The notes: generated by a model from the letters alone, not told the origin. A stretch of 64,000 nucleotides of DNA from Sulfitobacter sp. DSM 110093 (GCF_022788715.1 NZ_CP085167.1:2307001-2371000), one strand, 5' to 3'; positions 18,836 to 28,570 are shown, counted from the first letter of the stretch. Numbers and translations: made by a program.

Positions 18836-18847
18836 ATGTATAGACAT
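18836..18847. promoter_or_regulatory. Candidate HutC operator between hutF and hutI
   Basis: ATGTATAGACAT, a near-perfect palindrome (ATGT-N4-ACAT) of the TGTATAGACA type bound by HutC/GntR-family regulators. It lies 22 bases upstream of the hutF start and 54 bases before hutI, where one site could control both divergent promoters. The hutC gene ends the same cluster. Confidence 0.65.
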
Positions 18848-18900
18848 ATAGCAATTAAAACCGCGTTAGAAAAGTGAAACCTTAGGAGGAGGCGATAGAG

Positions 18901-20109
18901 ATGACAGAGCATGACCGGGTCTTGATCGACCTCACCGCAGCGACCCTAGATGGCGCGGAACCCTATGGAATGATTGAGGACGCGGCGATTGCGATTGCGG
19001 GTAGCAAGATCGCATGGGTCGGCCCGCGCGTTGACCTGCCACGCGCCTACCGCGACCAGCCGACAGAATCACTGGGCCACCGCCTCGTCACCCCCGGTCT
19101 GATCGACTGCCACACCCATATCGTCCACGGCGGCGACCGCGCGCGGGAATACGAGATGCGCCTCGAAGGGGCCAGCTACGAAGAAGTCGCCCGCGCCGGG
19201 GGCGGCATCGTCTCGACCGTCACCGCCACTCGCGCCGCCAGTGAGGCCGATCTGCTGGCGGATGCCCTGCGCCGCGTCGATGTGCTGATCGCCGAAGGCG
19301 TTACGGGGATCGAGATTAAATCCGGCTATGGTTTGGACATCGACACCGAGTTGCGCATGCTCCGCACCGCCCGCGCCATTGGCCAGCAGCGCCCGATCCG
19401 GGTGCGGACGACCTTCCTCGGCGCGCACGCCGTGCCAGCCGAATACGCAAGCCGCGCTGACGCCTATATCGACGAGGTCTGCATCCCCGCCCTACGCGCC
19501 GCCCATGCCGAGGGACTGGTCGATGCGGTCGATGGATTCTGCGAGGGCATCGCCTTTCAGCCTGCGCAAATCGCCCGCGTCTTTGACGTGGCGCAGGAAT
19601 TGGGCCTGCCGGTGAAACTCCATGCCGAGCAACTGTCGAACCTTGGCGGCGCGAAACTCGCCGCCTCCTATGGCGCGCTCTCGGCGGATCATATCGAATA
19701 CCTTGACGGGGACGGCGTGAAAGCGATGGCCAAGGCGGGCACCGTCGCCGTCATCCTGCCCGGTGCTTTCTACACTCTGCGCGAAACCCAAGCGCCCCCG
19801 ATTGATCTGCTGCGCAAACACGGCGTGCCCATGGCGTTAGCGACGGATATCAACCCCGGGTCGTCGCCGCTGAACTCCCTGCTGCTGACGCTCAACATGG
19901 GCTGCACCTTGTTCCGCATGACGCCCGAAGAGGCGCTGCGCGGGGCCACCCAACATGCCGCCCGCGCGCTTGGGCTAGAGTGTTGCGGCATGATCCGCAC
20001 CGGCCTGCGCGCCGACCTCGCGGTCTGGGACATCAAACACCCCGCCGAGCTTGCCTATCGCATCGGCTTCAACCCGCTTCATTCTCGCATTTTCGGAGGC
20101 CAATCGTGA
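18901..20109 (+). CDS. hutI: Imidazolonepropionase HutI
   Basis: 402-residue metal-dependent amidohydrolase opening 4-imidazolone-5-propionate to formiminoglutamate, the third step of histidine breakdown. Key segments are the metal-binding [11 protein letters not shown], the substrate motif [18 protein letters not shown], and the late metal ligand Asp in [11 protein letters not shown]. Length matches the family. An AGGAGG ribosome site lies just upstream of the ATG. Its stop overlaps the hutH GTG start, placing it first in the hutIHGU operon. Confidence 0.95.
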   Translation: MTEHDRVLIDLTAATLDGAEPYGMIEDAAIAIAGSKIAWVGPRVDLPRAYRDQPTESLGHRLVTPGLIDCHTHIVHGGDRAREYEMRLEGASYEEVARAGGGIVSTVTATRAASEADLLADALRRVDVLIAEGVTGIEIKSGYGLDIDTELRMLRTARAIGQQRPIRVRTTFLGAHAVPAEYASRADAYIDEVCIPALRAAHAEGLVDAVDGFCEGIAFQPAQIARVFDVAQELGLPVKLHAEQLSNLGGAKLAASYGALSADHIEYLDGDGVKAMAKAGTVAVILPGAFYTLRETQAPPIDLLRKHGVPMALATDINPGSSPLNSLLLTLNMGCTLFRMTPEEALRGATQHAARALGLECCGMIRTGLRADLAVWDIKHPAELAYRIGFNPLHSRIFGGQS

Positions 20110-21644
20110 CCACCCTGACCCTCACCCCCGGCGCGGCCACCTTGGACGATCTGGCCCGCATCTACCGCGAAGAGGCATCGGTGAGGCTTGACCCCGCCTG
20201 CCACCCAGCGATTGAACTGGCCCACGCGCGCATTGCCAAAGCGGTGGCGGGCGAGGATGCCGTCTACGGCGTGAACACCGGTTTCGGCAAGCTCGCCTCG
20301 GTCAAGATCGCCTCAGATGACACGGCCACCCTGCAACGCAACCTGATCCTGTCGCATTGCTGCGGCGTCGGCCCGGCGATCCCGCACGGCCATGCGCGGC
20401 TCTTGATGGCGCTCAAACTGCTGAGCCTTGGACGAGGCGCCTCAGGCGTGCGGCTTGAGGTCGTCGATCTGATCGAAGCCATGCTGGAGCGTGGCGTGAC
20501 CCCGGTGATCCCTGCGCAAGGATCGGTTGGCGCCTCGGGCGATCTGGCCCCCTTGGCCCATATGGCCGCTGCGATGATGGGCCACGGCGAGGCGGAATTT
20601 GAGGGCCGCGTCATGCCCGGCGGGGAGGCGCTGGCCGCCGCGGGTCTCACCCCGCTGGAGTTCGGCCCGAAAGAAGGGTTGGCGCTGATCAACGGCACGC
20701 AGTTTTCGACCGCCTTCGCGCTGGCGGGGCTGTTTGACGCTTGGCGGGCGGCAAACTCGGCGCTGGTGATCTCGGCCCTATCGACCGACGCGATCATGGG
20801 CTCCACCGCGCCGCTGCAGCCGGAAATTCACGCCCTGCGCGGCCATCGGGGCCAGATAGAGGCGGGCGAGACCATGCGGGCCCTGCTTAACGGCTCGGAT
20901 ATCCGCGAGAGCCACGTGGCGAATGACGCCCGCGTGCAAGACCCCTATTGCATCCGCTGCCAGCCGCAGGTGACCGGGGCCGCGATGGACGTGCTGCGCA
21001 TGGCCGCCCGCACGCTGGAGGTTGAGGCCAATGCCGCCACCGACAACCCGCTGGTGCTGGTCGGCGCGGACCTGATCGTTTCAGGCGGGAATTTCCATGC
21101 CGAACCGGTGGGTTTTGCCGCCGATATGATCGCATTGGCCGTGGCCGAAATCGGCGCGATTGCCCAACGTCGCGTGGCGTTGATCGTCGACCCGGTGCTC
21201 AGCTTCAACCTGCCGCCCTTCCTCACGCCAAACCCCGGCCTCAACAGCGGCTATATGATCGCCGAAGTCACCACCGCCGCCCTGATGAGCGAGAACAAGC
21301 ACCTCGCCAATCCGTGCGTCACCGACAGCACGCCGACCTCGGCCAACCAAGAGGATCACGTCAGCATGGCCGCCCACGGCGCGCGGCGGCTTGGGCAGAT
21401 GGTCGACAACCTAAACCGCATCCTCGGGGTCGAACTGCTCTGCGCGGCACAAGGCATCGACTTCCGCGCGCCGTTGGCGACCAGCGAGACATTGCAGCGT
21501 GTGGTGAAACGGGTCCGCAAGGATGTCGCGACGCTTGATGAGGACCGCTACCTCGCCCCCGATCTGGAACGCGCGGCACTGATGGTAGCCGAAGGAGAGA
21601 TCACCCGCGCCGCCGCCATCGAGATGCCGGAGCTTTCCACATGA
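20106..21644 (+). CDS. hutH: Histidine ammonia-lyase HutH
   Basis: 512-residue lyase deaminating L-histidine to trans-urocanate. The self-processing Ala143-Ser144-Gly145 in [12 protein letters not shown] forms the MIO electrophile, at almost exactly the position known from Pseudomonas Hut[12 protein letters not shown] near residue 60 is also typical. The start is GTG at 20106 overlapping the hutI stop (GTGA). The frame is open further upstream inside hutI, but that would add about 42 non-homologous residues. Coupled by ATGA overlap to hutG. Confidence 0.95.
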   Translation: MTTLTLTPGAATLDDLARIYREEASVRLDPACHPAIELAHARIAKAVAGEDAVYGVNTGFGKLASVKIASDDTATLQRNLILSHCCGVGPAIPHGHARLLMALKLLSLGRGASGVRLEVVDLIEAMLERGVTPVIPAQGSVGASGDLAPLAHMAAAMMGHGEAEFEGRVMPGGEALAAAGLTPLEFGPKEGLALINGTQFSTAFALAGLFDAWRAANSALVISALSTDAIMGSTAPLQPEIHALRGHRGQIEAGETMRALLNGSDIRESHVANDARVQDPYCIRCQPQVTGAAMDVLRMAARTLEVEANAATDNPLVLVGADLIVSGGNFHAEPVGFAADMIALAVAEIGAIAQRRVALIVDPVLSFNLPPFLTPNPGLNSGYMIAEVTTAALMSENKHLANPCVTDSTPTSANQEDHVSMAAHGARRLGQMVDNLNRILGVELLCAAQGIDFRAPLATSETLQRVVKRVRKDVATLDEDRYLAPDLERAALMVAEGEITRAAAIEMPELST

Positions 21645-22441
21645 CCCCCGTAGAGATCACCCGCGGCGACAGCCCTATCGTGCTCGGCCTGCCCCATACC
21701 GGCACCGACCTGCCCGACACGGTGCGCCGCGCTCTGAACCCGCGTGGGCGCGAACTGGCGGACACCGACTGGCATATTCACCGACTTTACCAAGGGTTAC
21801 TGCCCGGCGCGACCACCGTGCGCGCGACCTTCCACCGCTATGTGATCGACGCCAACCGCGACCCTTCGGGCGCATCGCTCTACCCCGGCCAAAACACCAC
21901 CGGGCTGGTGCCGCTGACCGATTTCGCCGGGCAGGACATTTGGACAACCCCGCCCGACGAAGCCGAGATCGAGACCCGCCGCGCGGGCTATCACGCGCCC
22001 TATCATGCGGCGCTTGAGGCGGAATTGGCCCGTGTGCGCGAGTTGCATGGCGTTGCGATCCTCTATGACTGCCACTCAATCCGCTCGTTGATCCCTTTCC
22101 TGTTCGACGGCCCCTTGCCCGATTTCAACATCGGCACGAACCTTGGCACCACCTGCGCACCTGAGATCGAAGCCGCCGTCGCGGACATCTGCGCCGCCGC
22201 ACCCGGCTACACCTCCGTCACTAACGGACGTTTCAAAGGCGGCTGGACCACGCGCCACTATGGCCGCCCCGCCGAAGGGTTTCACGCGATCCAGATGGAA
22301 CTGACGCAAAGCACCTACCTCAGCGACGAGACCCCGCCTTGGCCCTATGACCCCGAAAAATCTGCGCGCCTGCGCACCCACTTGACCAATATCCTGACAA
22401 CACTGGCCGAGATGGCCCCGACCCTGAAAGGCACCGCATGA
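21641..22441 (+). CDS. hutG: N-formylglutamate deformylase HutG
   Basis: 266-residue zinc hydrolase releasing formate from N-formyl-L-glutamate to give L-glutamate. The N-terminus shows [11 protein letters not shown], then [11 protein letters not shown] and the metal-site DCHSIRS. C-terminal [16 protein letters not shown] is characteristic. It takes the HutF product, so the cluster encodes the five-step pathway. It overlaps hutH and hutU by four bases each. Confidence 0.93.
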   Translation: MTPVEITRGDSPIVLGLPHTGTDLPDTVRRALNPRGRELADTDWHIHRLYQGLLPGATTVRATFHRYVIDANRDPSGASLYPGQNTTGLVPLTDFAGQDIWTTPPDEAEIETRRAGYHAPYHAALEAELARVRELHGVAILYDCHSIRSLIPFLFDGPLPDFNIGTNLGTTCAPEIEAAVADICAAAPGYTSVTNGRFKGGWTTRHYGRPAEGFHAIQMELTQSTYLSDETPPWPYDPEKSARLRTHLTNILTTLAEMAPTLKGTA

Positions 22442-24105
22442 GCGATCCGCGCAAGAACACCCGTGACGTCTATCCCGCCACCGGCACCGAGCTTTCGGTG
22501 AAAAGCTGGCTCACCGAAGCGCCCCTGCGGATGCTGATGAACAACCTGCACCCAGACGTGGCCGAGAACCCGCATGAGCTGGTCGTCTACGGCGGTATCG
22601 GTCGCGCGGCGCGGACTTGGAAGGATTACGACATGATCGTCGCCTCGCTGCGCGCGCTCGAAGACGACCAGACGCTGCTGGTGCAATCGGGCAAGCCGGT
22701 TGGTGTGTTCCAGACCCACAAGGACGCCCCGCGCGTGCTGATCGCGAACTCAAACCTCGTGCCGCATTGGGCGAATTGGGACCACTTCAACGAGCTCGAT
22801 AAAAAGGGTCTGGCGATGTATGGCCAGATGACCGCGGGCTCGTGGATCTACATCGGCTCCCAAGGCATCGTGCAGGGCACCTATGAGACCTTCGTCGAGG
22901 CAGGGCGCCAGCATTATGGCGGCGATCTGACCGGCAAATGGATCCTCACCGGCGGGCTTGGCGGCATGGGCGGTGCCCAGCCCTTGGCGGCGGTGATGGC
23001 AGGCGCTTGTTGCCTCGCGGTGGAGTGCAATCCCGACAGCATCGATTTCCGTCTGCGCACAAAATACGTCGATGAAAAAGCCGAAACGCTCGACGAAGCG
23101 CTGGCAATGATCGAGCGTTGGACCGCTGCCGGAGAAGCGAAATCCGTGGCCCTTTTGGGCAATGCCGCCGATGTCTTCCCCGAACTGGTAAAACGCCGCA
23201 TGCGTCCCGATATCGTCACCGATCAAACCTCGGCCCATGACCCGGTAAACGGCTATCTGCCGCAGGGCTGGAGCATGGCCGAGTGGCGTGAGAAGCGCGA
23301 AAGCGCCCCCAAGGCGGTCGAAAAAGCCGCCCGCGCCTCGATGAAGGTGCAGGTGCAGGCGATGGTCGATTTCCACGCCGCGGGCATCCCCACGGTCGAC
23401 TACGGCAACAACATCCGCCAGATGGCGCTGGAGGAAGGGTTAGAAAACGCCTTTGATTTCCCCGGTTTCGTCCCCGCCTATATCCGCCCGCTGTTCTGCC
23501 GTGGCATCGGCCCCTTCCGCTGGGCCGCGCTGTCGGGCGATCCGGAGGATATTTACAAGACCGATGCCAAGGTGAAAGAAATTCTCTCCGAAGACACGCA
23601 CCTGCACAATTGGCTCGATATGGCCCGCGAGCGTATTTCCTTCCAAGGTCTGCCCGCACGCATCTGCTGGGTGGGTCTGGGCGTGCGCCACAGGCTCGGT
23701 CTTGCCTTCAATGAGATGGTCCGCACTGGCGAGCTAAGCGCGCCCATTGTCATCGGGCGCGACCACCTCGACAGTGGCTCTGTCGCCTCGCCCAACCGCG
23801 AAACGGAGGCCATGAAGGACGGCTCCGATGCCGTGTCGGATTGGCCGCTGTTGAACGCGCTTTTGAACACCGCCTCGGGGGCCACTTGGGTCTCGCTGCA
23901 CCACGGCGGCGGGGTTGGCATGGGCTTTTCGCAGCACTCCGGCATGGTGATCTGCTGTGACGGGTCCGAAGACGCCGACCGCCGGATCGGGCGGGTGCTG
24001 TGGAACGACCCGGCGACGGGTGTGATGCGCCATGCGGATGCGGGCTATGACGAGGCGCTTGATTGCGCCCGCGAACATGGGCTGGACCTGCCGGGTATCC
24101 TGTGA
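22438..24105 (+). CDS. hutU: Urocanate hydratase HutU
   Basis: 555-residue urocanase adding water to urocanate to form imidazolonepropionate, with tightly bound NAD+ as electrophile. The Rossmann-type NAD motif is [12 protein letters not shown]. The active-site Cys region is [10 protein letters not shown], and the C-terminal [17 protein letters not shown] is highly conserved in the family. Length is standard (about 555). The start overlaps the hutG stop (ATGA). Last gene of the hut operon, convergent with hutC. Confidence 0.95.
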   Translation: MSDPRKNTRDVYPATGTELSVKSWLTEAPLRMLMNNLHPDVAENPHELVVYGGIGRAARTWKDYDMIVASLRALEDDQTLLVQSGKPVGVFQTHKDAPRVLIANSNLVPHWANWDHFNELDKKGLAMYGQMTAGSWIYIGSQGIVQGTYETFVEAGRQHYGGDLTGKWILTGGLGGMGGAQPLAAVMAGACCLAVECNPDSIDFRLRTKYVDEKAETLDEALAMIERWTAAGEAKSVALLGNAADVFPELVKRRMRPDIVTDQTSAHDPVNGYLPQGWSMAEWREKRESAPKAVEKAARASMKVQVQAMVDFHAAGIPTVDYGNNIRQMALEEGLENAFDFPGFVPAYIRPLFCRGIGPFRWAALSGDPEDIYKTDAKVKEILSEDTHLHNWLDMARERISFQGLPARICWVGLGVRHRLGLAFNEMVRTGELSAPIVIGRDHLDSGSVASPNRETEAMKDGSDAVSDWPLLNALLNTASGATWVSLHHGGGVGMGFSQHSGMVICCDGSEDADRRIGRVLWNDPATGVMRHADAGYDEALDCAREHGLDLPGIL

Positions 24106-24139
24106 TCGCCATGTGCCGTTGCCCTCGGGCGGCGGCGCA

Positions 24140-24829
24140 TCAATAACGGGTCGTCAGACGGTGGCCGGGACGATGGGACAGGCGCACATAGGTCACCGCC
24201 TGCCCCTCCCACCAAGTTGACCGCTCGACCGTGAAAACCGGATCGCCCAGGGCGCAGCCGAGATATTCGCTGAGCGGTTGATCGGCGAGGCCCGCCGAGA
24301 GGCTGATCTCAACATCCGAAAAGGGTATCGCCGAGATCAGCCATTCGTTCGGCCCCACTTCCGCAAATGCCTCACCCCGTGCCTGAGGCAGACAGGCGAG
24401 GTTAATAAAGCGATCCTCATACTGATAGGGATCGCCATCGGCGTAATGCATGCAGATCAGATGCAACACCTCACCACCCGCGTCCAGTTTCAGCCGTGCC
24501 CGCAGCCAGTCCGGCGCAGGCTCAACCGCGTGGCTGACCAGCGAATAGCGATAATCAGCGCCCTTCTCTTCGATCTCTGCCCGGACCAGCGGTATGTCGA
24601 AGCGCGCCTGCCGCACCGGGGCCATGCGCACCCGCGTCCCGGCCTTGCGGCGGCGTTCGATAAACCCTTCGTCGGCCAATTCGCGCATGGCGCGGTTGAC
24701 CGTCGCGCGGGCGCAGCCATAGGTCTCGGCCAGATCAACCTCATTCGGCACGAGACTGCCCAATGGCCATTCCCCCTTGGTGATCTTTGACAGAATGTCG
24801 GTTTTGACATCCCGGTAGGTGACTTTCAT
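24140..24829 (-). CDS. hutC: Histidine utilisation repressor HutC (GntR/UTRA)
   Basis: 229-residue GntR-family regulator. The N-terminal winged helix (about 1-70) contains EVDLAETYGCARATVNRAMREL, and the remainder is a UTRA effector-binding domain that in HutC proteins senses urocanate. Location directly after hutU and a matching operator between hutF and hutI support the name. It is convergent with the hut operon. Its own promoter region at 24830-24870 shows no clear copy of the 12-base operator. Confidence 0.88.
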   Translation of the reverse strand: MKVTYRDVKTDILSKITKGEWPLGSLVPNEVDLAETYGCARATVNRAMRELADEGFIERRRKAGTRVRMAPVRQARFDIPLVRAEIEEKGADYRYSLVSHAVEPAPDWLRARLKLDAGGEVLHLICMHYADGDPYQYEDRFINLACLPQARGEAFAEVGPNEWLISAIPFSDVEISLSAGLADQPLSEYLGCALGDPVFTVERSTWWEGQAVTYVRLSHRPGHRLTTRY

Positions 24830-25012
24830 AAGGGCGGCCCTGCTGGGATCATGACTGTATCATCGAACATTACACTAGATCAAAGCGCAGCCCAAGCGCC
24901 ACGCAGGCGCCGCAAGGGGGAAATCGCCGGGGCGGCGCCATGGCTCTTGCCTCGCCCAGCGTTTGCTGAAAAGTTGCTGGCCACGCAGTCTCCTGATCCC
25001 GAAAGGCCACCC

Positions 25013-25534
25013 ATGCGCGCTCAGCCCTCGAACTTCCGCACCGCCGCCCTGTTGCTGGGCCTTGGCCTGCTTGCCGCCTGCGGTGGCAAAAAGACAGAGT
25101 TGGTCGCGGTGCCGGGGGACGAGTTCGAATGTATGGCCCGCGCGATGTATTTCGAATCCAACCGATCAAGCCGTGATGGGATGATCGCTGTGGGTAACGT
25201 GGTGATGAACCGGGTCCACTCAGAGGCGTTCCCAAACACGGTCTGCGGGGTGGTGGGCCAGCCCAAGCAATTCGCCCCCGGCGTTATGACCAAACCGATG
25301 AACGACCGTTCTGCGCCGCTGGCCCGCGCGTCTGCATTGGCGGTCCTTCAGGGCGAACGGCACCCCAAGGTCACCCGCGCCAAATTCTTCCATGCTGCGT
25401 GGTACAAAGCGAATTACAACAACATGCATTATGTGGTGACGGCGGGCGGTAACGCCTTTTATGAAAAGCGGCGCCCCGAACTGGTGACCACCCCCAACCC
25501 GCTGCCGCCGCTCGAAGGCATCACGCCGCATTGA
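25013..25534 (+). CDS. Cell wall hydrolase, SleB-type lipoprotein
   Basis: 173-residue predicted lipoprotein: signal peptide with the lipobox LLAACGG near residue 19, so likely anchored to the periplasmic side of a membrane. The rest is a Hydrolase_2 (SleB-like) domain with ARAMYFESNRSS, where the Glu is the probable catalytic residue, then GNVVMNRV and QFAPG. The family cleaves peptidoglycan. The start at 25013 is chosen because the signal peptide begins there and GAAAGG precedes it; an in-frame ATG at 24851 would bury the signal sequence. Confidence 0.82.
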   Translation: MRAQPSNFRTAALLLGLGLLAACGGKKTELVAVPGDEFECMARAMYFESNRSSRDGMIAVGNVVMNRVHSEAFPNTVCGVVGQPKQFAPGVMTKPMNDRSAPLARASALAVLQGERHPKVTRAKFFHAAWYKANYNNMHYVVTAGGNAFYEKRRPELVTTPNPLPPLEGITPH

Positions 25535-25537
25535 CGC

Positions 25538-25966
25538 TTACATATAGCCGCCTGCGACCAAGATCAGCACTAGGTAGCGCCCGCCTTTGGCAAACGTGAC
25601 GATCACCAAAAATCGCCAAAGCGGTTCGCGCAGCATGCCTGCGGCCAAGGTCAGCGGGTCACCGATAATCGGCACCCAACTGGCCAGCAGGCTCCAATAA
25701 CCCCATCGCTGATACCAATGGGTGGCGCGGGTCATCTGCTTGGCCGAAAACGGAAACCAGCGGTGATCGGCAAAATGGATGAGGTAGCGCCCCAGCAGCC
25801 AGTTCAGCAGCGATCCCAAGACATTGCCCAGCGTCGCCACCAGCCACAGCAGCGCGGTCGCATGCGCGCCGGACCACATCAGCCCCAACAGGAACGCTTC
25901 GGATTGTGCGGGGATTAACGTCGCCGCCAGCAACGCCGCAAAAAACAAGCTCGACAGCGCCAACAT
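25538..25966 (-). CDS. YqaA/DedA-like membrane protein
   Basis: About 142 residues with four hydrophobic segments, resembling Escherichia coli YqaA of the VTT/DedA superfamily (SNARE-associated domain). Diagnostic parts are ATLIPAQSEAFLLGLMWSG, VATLGNVLGSLLNWLLGR and SWVPIIGDPLTLAAG, the latter a re-entrant loop motif. Function is unknown; DedA relatives act in lipid scrambling or membrane homeostasis. The start MLALSS at 25966 matches YqaA; an in-frame ATG at 26026 would add 20 residues. Confidence 0.75.
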   Translation of the reverse strand: MLALSSLFFAALLAATLIPAQSEAFLLGLMWSGAHATALLWLVATLGNVLGSLLNWLLGRYLIHFADHRWFPFSAKQMTRATHWYQRWGYWSLLASWVPIIGDPLTLAAGMLREPLWRFLVIVTFAKGGRYLVLILVAGGYM

Positions 25967-26091
25967 GTCAGCGGTCAAACGGGTGAAAAGAGCGCGGGCC
26001 AAGCATGGCGCATTCGTAAAGGCCACATCACGTCAGAGCAAGCAAGCACAGCTTGCCGCGCAGTGCCCTACGCGCCGCCCAAGACGGGCGA

Positions 26092-26265
26092 TCACTTGGT
26101 CAGGATCAATTTCCCCGCCCGTGTGATGCGCAGCGTATAGGTCTGACCATCAAGGACAATATTGGCCGTGGTGCCGTTAGGGACCAACGCGCGGGCATCA
26201 TGAACGGCCGCCTCAAGCGGTTGGCTCGCAGGCGATGGATCGGGCAGCTTTTGCATCAGGCTCAT
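26092..26265 (-). CDS. hemP: Hemin uptake protein HemP
   Basis: 57 residues ending TYTLRITRAGKLILTK, the signature of the HemP family (DUF2281-like small proteins next to haem uptake genes). HemP is needed for, or regulates, haem receptor expression in several proteobacteria. GGAG stands seven bases before the ATG, and the start overlaps the stop of an upstream small gene by four bases. It is one of four adjacent genes with haem or iron links. No TonB receptor or hmuTUV genes are in the window. Confidence 0.85.
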   Translation of the reverse strand: MSLMQKLPDPSPASQPLEAAVHDARALVPNGTTANIVLDGQTYTLRITRAGKLILTK

Positions 26266-26438
26266 CGTTCTTCTCCGATTTGGTGCGCGCGTTGCAGATC
26301 AATAAGGTGCTCAAGTGCGATCCCATCACAGGGGCCGTGGTCAACATTGTTCAGCGCGATATCGCGCCAGCTGTTGCTGGGCGGGGTGCGTAGCCGGGCA
26401 TGGGCCATTGGCTCGGGCGTGGTCACGAGTGTCCTCAC
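26262..26438 (-). CDS. Small 58-residue protein coupled to hemP
   Basis: Open frame from a GTG at 26438 preceded at eight bases by AAAGGAG, ending in an ATGA overlap with hemP. The product has a conserved-looking centre (RTPPSNSWRDIALNNVDHG) and no signal peptide or membrane segment. The only ATG (26408) would give 48 residues. I do not recognise a family. Its tight coupling to hemP and the iron-box-like site 120 bases upstream suggest a partner of HemP. Confidence 0.55.
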   Translation of the reverse strand: MRTLVTTPEPMAHARLRTPPSNSWRDIALNNVDHGPCDGIALEHLIDLQRAHQIGEER

Positions 26439-26558
26439 GGGGCGGGCTCCTTTCCATTGACATCCGGGCTGCCGAACAGGCAGTGGCTTGGACGGTTGCG
26501 GCGCAAATTGCTTAACTTTCCGGCAAAACAACCGGGCACATATGAACGCTACTTAATC

Positions 26559-26573
26559 TGATTATTTTAGTCA
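26559..26573. promoter_or_regulatory. Iron-box-like operator upstream of the hemP unit
   Basis: TGATTATTTTAGTCA reads TGA-N9-TCA on both strands, the form described for alphaproteobacterial iron-responsive boxes (RirA/IscR-type). On the - strand TTGACT could serve as a -35 element within it. It lies between the monooxygenase gene and the small gene-hemP pair, 121 bases before the GTG start. Assignment to a particular regulator is inference. Confidence 0.5.
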
Positions 26574-26600
26574 AGTATAGAAACCACGCCCTTACAACGC

Positions 26601-26927
26601 TCACACTGAATGCGGCGCCTCAATCTTTTGGATGGATTGAAACCCTTCGAAACGCGGCGATCCCTCATGCAGTTTGCGCGTTTGCCCCGCACGGGAATGC
26701 GCCGCACGAAAAGCGTCGCTTGTGGTCCAAGCGCGGAAATGCGCCTCCGTTTCCCAAACGGTGTGTGAGGCATAGAGGATCTTCCCCTCCTCCTCCGGCC
26801 CTTTGAGCATGTGGAAAGAGACGAACCCTTCGGTATCTTTCAAACGGCTCTCGCGATTTAGCCAAAGGTCTTCGAAATCGGCAGCGTTTTCCAGCAAGAC
26901 GGTGAAACGGTTCATGGCAAGATACAT
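26601..26927 (-). CDS. Haem-degrading monooxygenase-like protein (ABM fold)
   Basis: 108-residue dimeric alpha/beta-barrel (antibiotic biosynthesis monooxygenase) protein. The N-terminal MNRFTVLLENAADFEDLW and the central HTVWETEAHFRAW resemble HmoA/IsdG-type haem oxygenases, where an Asn-Trp-His set acts on haem. Here the conserved Trp and His are plausible but not proven equivalents. The start at 26927 follows AAAGGATATCCC. It lies ten bases after the ChaN-like gene, making a two-gene operon. Confidence 0.7.
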   Translation of the reverse strand: MYLAMNRFTVLLENAADFEDLWLNRESRLKDTEGFVSFHMLKGPEEEGKILYASHTVWETEAHFRAWTTSDAFRAAHSRAGQTRKLHEGSPRFEGFQSIQKIEAPHSV

Positions 26928-26937
26928 GGGATATCCT

Positions 26938-27687
26938 TTAGCTTTTGGTCAGAGATTTACAGGGGTCTTCCCGCACGACAGGCGGGATGAGATGTGTCTC
27001 ATCGAACGGCGTGTCGCCTGCTGCTTCGACAAAGCCGATGGCGTGGGTCGTCACCTCGGGCGCGGCTTGGGCGATGAGGGCCGGAATCCCCCAATCGGTG
27101 CGCGCGTGACCATTGCCCACGATGACGGCGACGGGTGCGCCGTAGGTCTCTAACGCCTCCAGTGCCGCGCGGGCGAATGTGGCGTCGCGGTAGCGTTGCA
27201 CGGCAACCATACCCCCCATCATCTCACGCGGCATGGCGTTGCAATGCGCTGCAAACTGCCCCTCGACCCGCGCGGTTTGTTGGTCTTCCGGCAGCGGCTG
27301 ATCAAGGCCGAAGCGCGCCGCCTCAGGCCCAAAAAGCGCAACTGCCCCATCATCAAAAACGCTGCGCACCGCCTCGCGCGGGGCTGCGGCACCGATGATG
27401 CGCGCCGCGCCCAAAGCATCAAAAATTGGTGCATATATTTTGAAGTCTTGCCAGCCGCTCGCGCTCCACGCCAGTGCAATTTGGCTGCGATCGGCATCGG
27501 CCTTGGCGCCTTCTTCGGCGGTTAGCATCTCAAACACAACAGCCGTAGGGCGCAACGCCTTCAACGCGGCAGCTTGTTCTAAATGGGCGTGCGGATTGTC
27601 ATGCACCTCGCCCAAGATCACGATATCGGCGGATGGATCAGCCCCGGCAGACATTGCAAAGCAAAACAGAAAAGCTGTTAGGCGCAT
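26938..27687 (-). CDS. ChaN-like haem-binding lipoprotein/periplasmic protein
   Basis: 249-residue protein of the ChaN family (haem-binding uptake, PF04187). A short signal peptide (MRLTAFLFCFAMSAGA) is followed by the diagnostic IVILGEVHDNPHAHLEQA and VFEMLTAEE, with the C-terminal IVGNGHARTDWGIPAL. The mature N-terminus lacks a clear lipobox, so it may be soluble in the periplasm. The start at 27687 is preceded by AGAGGACGCCC. Co-transcribed with the monooxygenase gene; together they suggest capture and opening of haem. Confidence 0.8.
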   Translation of the reverse strand: MRLTAFLFCFAMSAGADPSADIVILGEVHDNPHAHLEQAAALKALRPTAVVFEMLTAEEGAKADADRSQIALAWSASGWQDFKIYAPIFDALGAARIIGAAAPREAVRSVFDDGAVALFGPEAARFGLDQPLPEDQQTARVEGQFAAHCNAMPREMMGGMVAVQRYRDATFARAALEALETYGAPVAVIVGNGHARTDWGIPALIAQAAPEVTTHAIGFVEAAGDTPFDETHLIPPVVREDPCKSLTKS

Positions 27688-27755
27688 GGGCGTCCTCTTT
27701 GGCAAAAGCGGAATGCCCGAAAGTTGAGGGCATCCCCGTGGGCAGTCATGCGGAA

Positions 27756-27789
27756 ACATGTAGTGTGCATCCATAGGCACGCTACATGT
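27756..27789. promoter_or_regulatory. 13-bp inverted repeat upstream of the ChaN-like gene
   Basis: ACATGTAGTGTGC, eight bases, then GCACGCTACATGT: arms match at 12 of 13 positions (the odd one is G:U-compatible). It ends 69 bases upstream of the ChaN-like start. TTCTTAAGAA, a perfect palindrome, follows at once. There is no U-run, so an operator is more likely than a terminator. Confidence 0.45.
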
Positions 27790-27868
27790 TCTTAAGAAAC
27801 ATTGCCTTGAGCAGCAGTGCAAAGGGCATGGTTTTCTGCGCTTCACTGTCCGACCAGCTGCCTTCAGC

Positions 27869-28123
27869 TCAGGATTTCACCTCGTCGGCATCGGTCTTCA
27901 AATCAGGATCATTATAGTTGTTCGGATCGAAATCATCGGGGTCAAAGGGATCCTCATGCTCGGCAATACCACTCACATGTGTGGTGCCGCTTTCTTCGTC
28001 GAACACCAAACCATAGTTCGCCTTGCCTTCGCTTTTGTAGCGCTGAAACTCGTGAATGCCTGCGTAGACAAAGACCAACGTGATCGGCAACAGAATCAGA
28101 AATGCAACAATTTGGGCGTCCAT
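27869..28123 (-). CDS. Small membrane protein with acidic tail
   Basis: 84 residues: an N-terminal hydrophobic segment (about 5-24), then a basic KSEGK linker and a strongly acidic tail rich in Asp (DPFDPDDFDPNNYNDPD). A clear AAGGAG ribosome site supports the ATG at 28123. The layout slightly recalls CcoQ/cytochrome-assembly small proteins, but I see no decisive motif and leave it unassigned. Confidence 0.6.
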   Translation of the reverse strand: MDAQIVAFLILLPITLVFVYAGIHEFQRYKSEGKANYGLVFDEESGTTHVSGIAEHEDPFDPDDFDPNNYNDPDLKTDADEVKS

Positions 28124-28570
28124 AAACGCGCTCCTTAACTATTTGTCGGGGGCCGTATCACCAGTGGGCGCGTGCATTTGGCACTGCGCGGCCGGTGAAC
28201 TCGCCTGAGATATAATGTCTGCCGCGCAGCATCGCGCGGCTGGACCAGATGCGGCCCTATCTGAACCGCCTTGTAGGTGAAAGCATTAAACGCGGCATTT
28301 TGTTCCGTAGCCCCTTATTTTTCTGGCCATGGCTGGATTCGGGCAGCGTTACGACCGCCGCTTTCACGTACAAAAACCACTCCCAAGTCACGCGGCACCA
28401 ACTGCTTCAAACCATGCTCTAGACGGCCAATGCGCCCAATAAATGGCGGCAAACGCGCAACCCTGCGCCCCGGTTCCTGAAAAAACCGCGCGTTACAAAA
28501 GCTTCGTCAAACTTAAACATTCGTGACATTCGCCACTGCGATAGCTCGCCCCGCAAACCCCGGGGGACTT
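28124..28570. other. Non-coding stretch before phnC
   Basis: 447 bases without a supportable gene. The right end should hold the phnCDE promoter. The stretch TTCGTCAAACTTAAACATTC at about 28501-28521 has only a weak resemblance to a Pho box, so PhoB control cannot be claimed from sequence alone. Confidence 0.5.

Noticed and set aside
28501..28540. Pho box upstream of phnC
   Set aside because: No pair of CTGTCAT-like repeats at the proper spacing; similarity too weak to claim.
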